Positions 4,992 through 8,704 of a stretch of 8,704 nt of DNA are shown here, piece after piece. The notes beneath the pieces were generated by a model. That model was given only the letters and a program-made list of their open reading frames with translations, did not search any database and was not told the origin of the DNA. The stretch is taken from NCBI GenBank assembly GCA_031279925.1, contig JAITHQ010000119.1:1-8704 (forward strand). Direction: 5' to 3'. This stretch comes from Treponema sp. (GTDB taxonomy: Bacteria; Spirochaetota; Spirochaetia; Treponematales; Breznakiellaceae). Positions within the stretch are counted from its first letter, which is position 1; each line of letters opens with the position of its first letter. The position numbers were made by a program, and so were the translations under genes.

Positions 4992-5978
4992 ATGCGTAAT
5001 TTTTTGATTCTGAAACGAAGCCTGCCGCTGATTGCGGCGGCACTGGTTCTTGCCGGATGCGCCGGCAGGAAACCGCAGGCGGGCAATGTCCGGGTGGTAC
5101 TGGACTGGACGCCGAACACCAACCATACCGGCCTTTATGCGGCGCTGGAAAAGGGCTGGTTTGCCGAAGAAGGGCTGAATGTGGAAATAATGCAGCCGCC
5201 GGAGGACGGGGCGCTGGTACTGCTGGGGTCGGGCAACGCTGAATTTGCCGTTGATTTTCAGGAGACTATGGGGCCTGCTATTGCCAAGGACCGCGACGCC
5301 CTGCCTATACAGGCAGTGGCGGCGATTATCAGCCACAATACATCGGGGATAATGTCGCTGGCAAAAAGCAATATCAAAACCCCCAGGGATTTAACCGGGA
5401 AACGCTTTGCATCCTGGGAGACGCCGCTGGTAACCGCGGTAATCAAGGATATAGTTGAAAATAACGGCGGCGATTTCGCCCTGGTCACGATGATTCCCAA
5501 TTTTGCCACCGACGCTTTTTCCGCCCTGGAAACCGATGTTGACGCCATCTGGATATACTACGCCTGGGATGGCATCGCCGCGGAAATTCGCGGCACGGAA
5601 ATTAACTACCTTGATCTGGGCAAACTCAATCCCCGTCTCGATTTCTACACGCCGCTGATAGCGGCAAATACTGCCTGGCTTGCGGCAAATCCGGAAGCGG
5701 CGAAAAAATTCCTGCGGGCGGCAAGCAGGGGCTACAACTTCGCTATGGAGAATCCGGCGGAGGCAGGGGGAATATTGTTGAAACACGCGCCGGAACTTGA
5801 CCGTGAACTGGTTATGCGCAGCCAGAAGTATCTTGCGGCGAGGTACAAGGGAGACGCGAAACGCTGGGGAGAAATCGATCCGTCACGATGGGGCGGTTTT
5901 TACCGCTGGATGTTTGAACGGGGCCTGTTGGAAAAAGACATTGGCGAGGCGGGCTTTACCAACGAGTACCTCCCCTGA
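4992..5978 (+). CDS. ABC transporter substrate-binding lipoprotein, NMT1/THI5-like (ThiY-like)
   Basis: The start is ATG 4992, six bases after AAAGGAG (4979-4985); an upstream in-frame ATG-like start at 4872 would bury the signal sequence. The product has 328 residues. Residues 1-22 are a lipoprotein signal peptide ending in LAGC, so C23 would be lipidated and the protein tethered outside the inner membrane. The mature part begins VRVVLDWTPNTNHTGLYAAL (33-52) and continues GWFAEEGLNVEI, the signature of NMT1/THI5-like periplasmic pyrimidine-binding proteins. ThiY of Bacillus halodurans binds formylaminopyrimidine, a thiamine breakdown product, so that or hydroxymethylpyrimidine is the likely ligand. 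The catalytic cysteine cluster of yeast THI5 is not visible, so it is a binder, not a synthase. A 144-bp gap precedes it, while the ATPase gene overlaps its stop. Confidence 0.87.
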   Translation: MRNFLILKRSLPLIAAALVLAGCAGRKPQAGNVRVVLDWTPNTNHTGLYAALEKGWFAEEGLNVEIMQPPEDGALVLLGSGNAEFAVDFQETMGPAIAKDRDALPIQAVAAIISHNTSGIMSLAKSNIKTPRDLTGKRFASWETPLVTAVIKDIVENNGGDFALVTMIPNFATDAFSALETDVDAIWIYYAWDGIAAEIRGTEINYLDLGKLNPRLDFYTPLIAANTAWLAANPEAAKKFLRAASRGYNFAMENPAEAGGILLKHAPELDRELVMRSQKYLAARYKGDAKRWGEIDPSRWGGFYRWMFERGLLEKDIGEAGFTNEYLP

Positions 5979-6733
5979 TGGAAAGCGGAAAGGCGGGCCT
6001 TTTCCGCTGCGAACAAGTTACCAAAAATTACGGGGGAGAGGCGGTTGTTGAGGATGTGAATCTGGAACTTCCGGAACGCGGCTTTATTTCCCTGCTGGGG
6101 CCTTCCGGCGTTGGCAAGACCACGTTGTTCAATGTACTTGCCGGCGTTGACCGCCCCGACTCAGGGCGGGTGTTCCTTAAAGGTGAGGATATTACCGGGA
6201 TTTCCGGCAGGGTAAGCTACATGCTGCAAAAAGATTTGCTGCTTGATTACCGCAATGTTCTTGACAATGTGATCCTTCCCCTTTTGATTCAGGGGCAAAA
6301 GAAGAAAGCCGCCCGTGAATATGCCGCATCTTTTTTTCCCCGCTTTGGGCTTGAGGGGTATGAGAAAAAATACCCCCGTCAGCTTTCAGGCGGTATGCGC
6401 CAGCGGGCGGCGTTGCTGCGTACCTGTATGCTGTCAAGGCCCGTTATTCTTTTGGACGAGCCGTTTTCCGCGCTGGATGCCATCACCCGCCGCCGGATGC
6501 AGGACTGGTACTGCCAGATTGCCGCAAGTATGAATCTTTCTACCATATTTATTACCCACGATGTTGACGAATCGTTAATTCTTTCCGATACGGTGTACAT
6601 TCTATCCGGCAAACCGGGGAAAATCACCCGGCAAATTGAAGTAAACCCTCCCCGCCCCAGGGATCGCGATTTTCCGGTGTCGGCCCCATTCGCCGGGCAG
6701 AAGCGAACCATTCTGGAATCGATAGGGCTGTAA
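5978..6733 (+). CDS. ABC transporter ATP-binding protein, ThiZ-like
   Basis: This 251-residue cytoplasmic ATPase starts at ATG 5978, whose A is the last base of the previous stop (TGATG), so translation is likely coupled; there is no separate ribosome binding site. All core motifs are present: Walker A GPSGVGKTT (41-49), Q-loop at Q84, ABC signature LSGGMRQR (136-143), Walker B ILLDEP (157-162), D-loop SALD (164-167) and switch His H194 in ITHDVDE. It most resembles ATPases of the nitrate/sulfonate/taurine uptake type, the group that includes ThiZ. It would drive the permease encoded at 4104-4847. The C-terminus has a short PPRPRDRDF segment after the nucleotide-binding domain, as in this group. 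Thiamine-precursor specificity comes from the operon, not from this protein. Confidence 0.9.
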   Translation: MESGKAGLFRCEQVTKNYGGEAVVEDVNLELPERGFISLLGPSGVGKTTLFNVLAGVDRPDSGRVFLKGEDITGISGRVSYMLQKDLLLDYRNVLDNVILPLLIQGQKKKAAREYAASFFPRFGLEGYEKKYPRQLSGGMRQRAALLRTCMLSRPVILLDEPFSALDAITRRRMQDWYCQIAASMNLSTIFITHDVDESLILSDTVYILSGKPGKITRQIEVNPPRPRDRDFPVSAPFAGQKRTILESIGL

Positions 6734-6743
6734 TTTCCAGATG

Positions 6744-6844
6744 CTAGAGCCTTTTTCAAGCCCCTCGCTATATCGTACTTATTTTGCTATTGCGAATCTC
6801 TTGGCCATAAGCTCTGGTAAAACTTCCCCCTTTGCCTCATACTG
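6744..6844 (-). mobile_element. Possible remnant of an IS 3' end upstream of uvrB
   Basis: On the minus strand, 21 open codons (6844 down to 6782) read QYEAKGEVLPELMAKRFAIA then K, and TAA follows at 6779-6781. The composition looks coding, like a transposase C-terminus, but I could not identify the family. On the plus strand, CTAGAGCCTTTTTCAAG at 6744-6760 resembles the end of the MITE at 1569 (GAGCCTGTTTAAA). Stop then inverted repeat about 20 bp later is a normal IS right-end arrangement. Nothing else of the IS remains in the window. Speculative. Confidence 0.33.
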
Positions 6845-6853
6845 CTATCTATC

Positions 6854-8704
6854 ATGCGTCCATTTGAAGTTGTGTCGCCCTTTAAGCCTGCGGGGGATCA
6901 GGGGCAGGCTATCGCCGAGCTGGCGGAAGGCATCAAAAACGGAGACAAGTACCAGACACTGCAAGGCGTTACCGGATCGGGAAAAACGTTTACCATGGCG
7001 AAAATTATCGAAGAGGCGCAGATGCCCACCTTGATTGTAAGCCATAACAAAACCCTGGCCGCCCAGTTGTTCCGGGAGTTCAAGGGCTTTTTTCCGTATA
7101 ACGCGGTGGAGTATTTTGTTTCCTATTACGATTATTATCAGCCGGAAGCCTATGTCGCCAGCCGCGACCTTTATATCGAAAAAGACGCTTCGATAAATGA
7201 CGAAATTGAACGGCTGCGCCTTTCGGCAACCCGAAGCCTTATGGAGCGGGAGGATGTAATTATTGTCGCTACGGTCTCCTGCATCTACGGCCTTGCCACG
7301 CCTGAAGTGTACCGCAAAATGACCGCCACTTTTTCAAAAGGCGACACCATTGACGTTGACGCGCTTATCCGCCGTTTTGTAGAACTGCAATATGAACGTA
7401 ACGACGCGGTGCTTGAGCGGGGACACTTCCGCCGCCGGGGTGACACGCTGGAAATTTATCCCGCCTATCTTGAGGAAGCCTACCGCGTTGATTTGGACTG
7501 GGATACAATTGAACGGATAAGGCGGTTCAACCCCGTGTCAGGTGAAATGCTGGAAGACCTTGACCGGGCGATGATTTACCCCGCCAAACAGTTTGTTATA
7601 CCCGCTGACATGGTGCGCAGCGCATTAGGCGCAATCAAAGAAGAACTGGCGGCACGGCTGGAAGTTCTTAAAGGCACAGGTAAAACACTGGAAGCGGAGC
7701 GGCTTAAAACCAGAGTCGAATATGATATTGAAATGTTAACCGAAATGGGCTACTGTCCGGGCATAGAAAATTATTCCGCGCCGATGGCAGGCCGCAAGCC
7801 GGGCGAAGCGCCGGATACGCTTATCGACTATCTGCCGAAAGATCACCTAACGTTTATTGACGAGAGCCACGTTTCCCTGCCGCAGATTGGGGCAATGTAC
7901 GCCGGGGACCGCAGCCGCAAGCAGAGCCTTGTGGATTACGGCTTCCGCCTGCCCTGCGCCCTTGATAACCGCCCCCTGCGCTACGATGAATTTGTTGAAC
8001 GCCTTGACCGCACGGTTTTTGTGTCGGCGACGCCAGGCAAGACCGAACTGGATCAATCCAGGCGGGTGGTGCAGCAGCTTATCCGTCCTACCGGCCTTTT
8101 GGATCCGGAAATCGAAGTGCGGCCCAGCGAAGGCCAAATGGAAGATATTTACGGCGAGGTACAGCAGCGGATCAAAAAGGGGGAGCGTTCCCTTATCCTT
8201 ACCCTTACCAAAAAAATGGCGGAAGACCTTACCGATTACCTTTCCGGCCTGGGCCTTAAAGTGCGCTACATTCACAGCGAGGTAGAAACCATTGAGCGGG
8301 TGGAAATTCTTACCCAGCTTCGGCAGGGAGATTTTGACGTTCTTGTGGGAATCAACCTGTTACGCGAAGGCATCGATCTGCCGGAAGTTTCGTTTATCGC
8401 CATTCTTGACGCTGATAAAATCGGCTTTTTGCGCTCACTCACCAGCCTTGTGCAGATAATTGGCCGGGCTGCCCGTAACGCCGCCGGCAAGGTGATCATG
8501 TACGCCGATAAAATGAGCGAGGCCATGGAAAAGGCCATTACCGAAACCAACCGCCGCCGGGAGGTTCAAATTGCGTATAACAAGGAACACGGCATAACCC
8601 CGGCCACCGTCAAAAAAGCCATTGCCGACATCCTTACCCGCCATGCCGAAGAAGCGGAGGATGCGGCGGCAACTTCTATAGAAGTGCTGAAAAAATCCTA
8701 CAAT
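6854..8704 (+). CDS. uvrB: UvrB, excinuclease ABC subunit B (3' end beyond window)
   Basis: The frame is open from ATG 6854 to the last base, giving 617 codons with no stop; full UvrB is usually about 660-680 residues, so only the C-terminal UvrC-contacting part is missing. It starts MRPFEVVSPFKPAGDQGQAI, as UvrB does. Visible motifs are Walker A GVTGSGKT (38-45), the beta-hairpin region YYDYYQPEAY (91-100) that locks onto damaged DNA, DESH (336-339), and helicase motif VI QIIGRAARN (534-542). It works in nucleotide excision repair, receiving damaged DNA from UvrA and recruiting UvrC. The segment DADKIGFLRSLTS differs from the common DADKEGFLRSERS, perhaps a lineage feature. I find no good ribosome binding site before this start; in-frame upstream sequence is open only from 6821 and holds no better start. 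Confidence 0.97.
   Translation, partial: MRPFEVVSPFKPAGDQGQAIAELAEGIKNGDKYQTLQGVTGSGKTFTMAKIIEEAQMPTLIVSHNKTLAAQLFREFKGFFPYNAVEYFVSYYDYYQPEAYVASRDLYIEKDASINDEIERLRLSATRSLMEREDVIIVATVSCIYGLATPEVYRKMTATFSKGDTIDVDALIRRFVELQYERNDAVLERGHFRRRGDTLEIYPAYLEEAYRVDLDWDTIERIRRFNPVSGEMLEDLDRAMIYPAKQFVIPADMVRSALGAIKEELAARLEVLKGTGKTLEAERLKTRVEYDIEMLTEMGYCPGIENYSAPMAGRKPGEAPDTLIDYLPKDHLTFIDESHVSLPQIGAMYAGDRSRKQSLVDYGFRLPCALDNRPLRYDEFVERLDRTVFVSATPGKTELDQSRRVVQQLIRPTGLLDPEIEVRPSEGQMEDIYGEVQQRIKKGERSLILTLTKKMAEDLTDYLSGLGLKVRYIHSEVETIERVEILTQLRQGDFDVLVGINLLREGIDLPEVSFIAILDADKIGFLRSLTSLVQIIGRAARNAAGKVIMYADKMSEAMEKAITETNRRREVQIAYNKEHGITPATVKKAIADILTRHAEEAEDAAATSIEVLKKSYN

Noticed and set aside
5391..5786. Minus-strand open frame opposite the ThiY-like gene
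   Set aside because: The sense strand encodes a well-recognised binding protein; the antisense translation has no domain or start signal.
7847..8285. Overlapping 142-codon frames on both strands inside uvrB
   Set aside because: Both lie inside the intact uvrB frame, which has all helicase motifs; the products look like random shadow translations.

Overview
The window looks like accessory plus housekeeping chromosome from a host-associated bacterium. A termite-gut-type Treponema or related spirochaete is my best inference, from the UvrB helicase wording (DADKIGFLRS), the mid-range GC and the mix of thiamine-salvage genes with transposon debris. No sequence search was possible, so the taxon is tentative.

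Layout. 1-381 is the 3' end of a DDE transposase cut by the left edge. 521-1531 encodes a membrane-anchored DUF362 protein. 1569-1696 is a 128-bp MITE-like element made of two related palindromic units, flanked by TAA on both sides. 1725-2654 encodes an ArsP/UPF0718-type permease. 2662-2851 holds two ~80-bp direct repeats with internal hairpins; the second supplies the stop codon and last codons of a convergent flavodoxin-family reductase gene (2818-3468, minus strand). 3469-3808 carries a good sigma70 promoter, a TPP (thiamine pyrophosphate) riboswitch with two unusual insertions, and an intrinsic terminator as expression platform.

3809-6733 is a thiamine-precursor uptake operon: a small MTH1187/YkoF-type thiamine-binding protein, an ABC permease (ThiX-like), a lipoprotein of the NMT1/THI5 fold (ThiY-like) and an ABC ATPase (ThiZ-like). 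The likely logic is that low thiamine pyrophosphate lets transcription pass the terminator, so the cell imports a thiamine or pyrimidine precursor. The substrate is inferred. No thiamine biosynthetic or kinase gene lies in the window.

6734-6853 is a short spacer that may contain the 3' end of a decayed IS, and uvrB (excision repair) starts at 6854 and runs off the right edge.

The most unusual items are the TPP riboswitch expanded by about 74 nt between the CCTGATC segment and P5, the two-unit MITE, and the repeat that forms the end of the flavodoxin gene.
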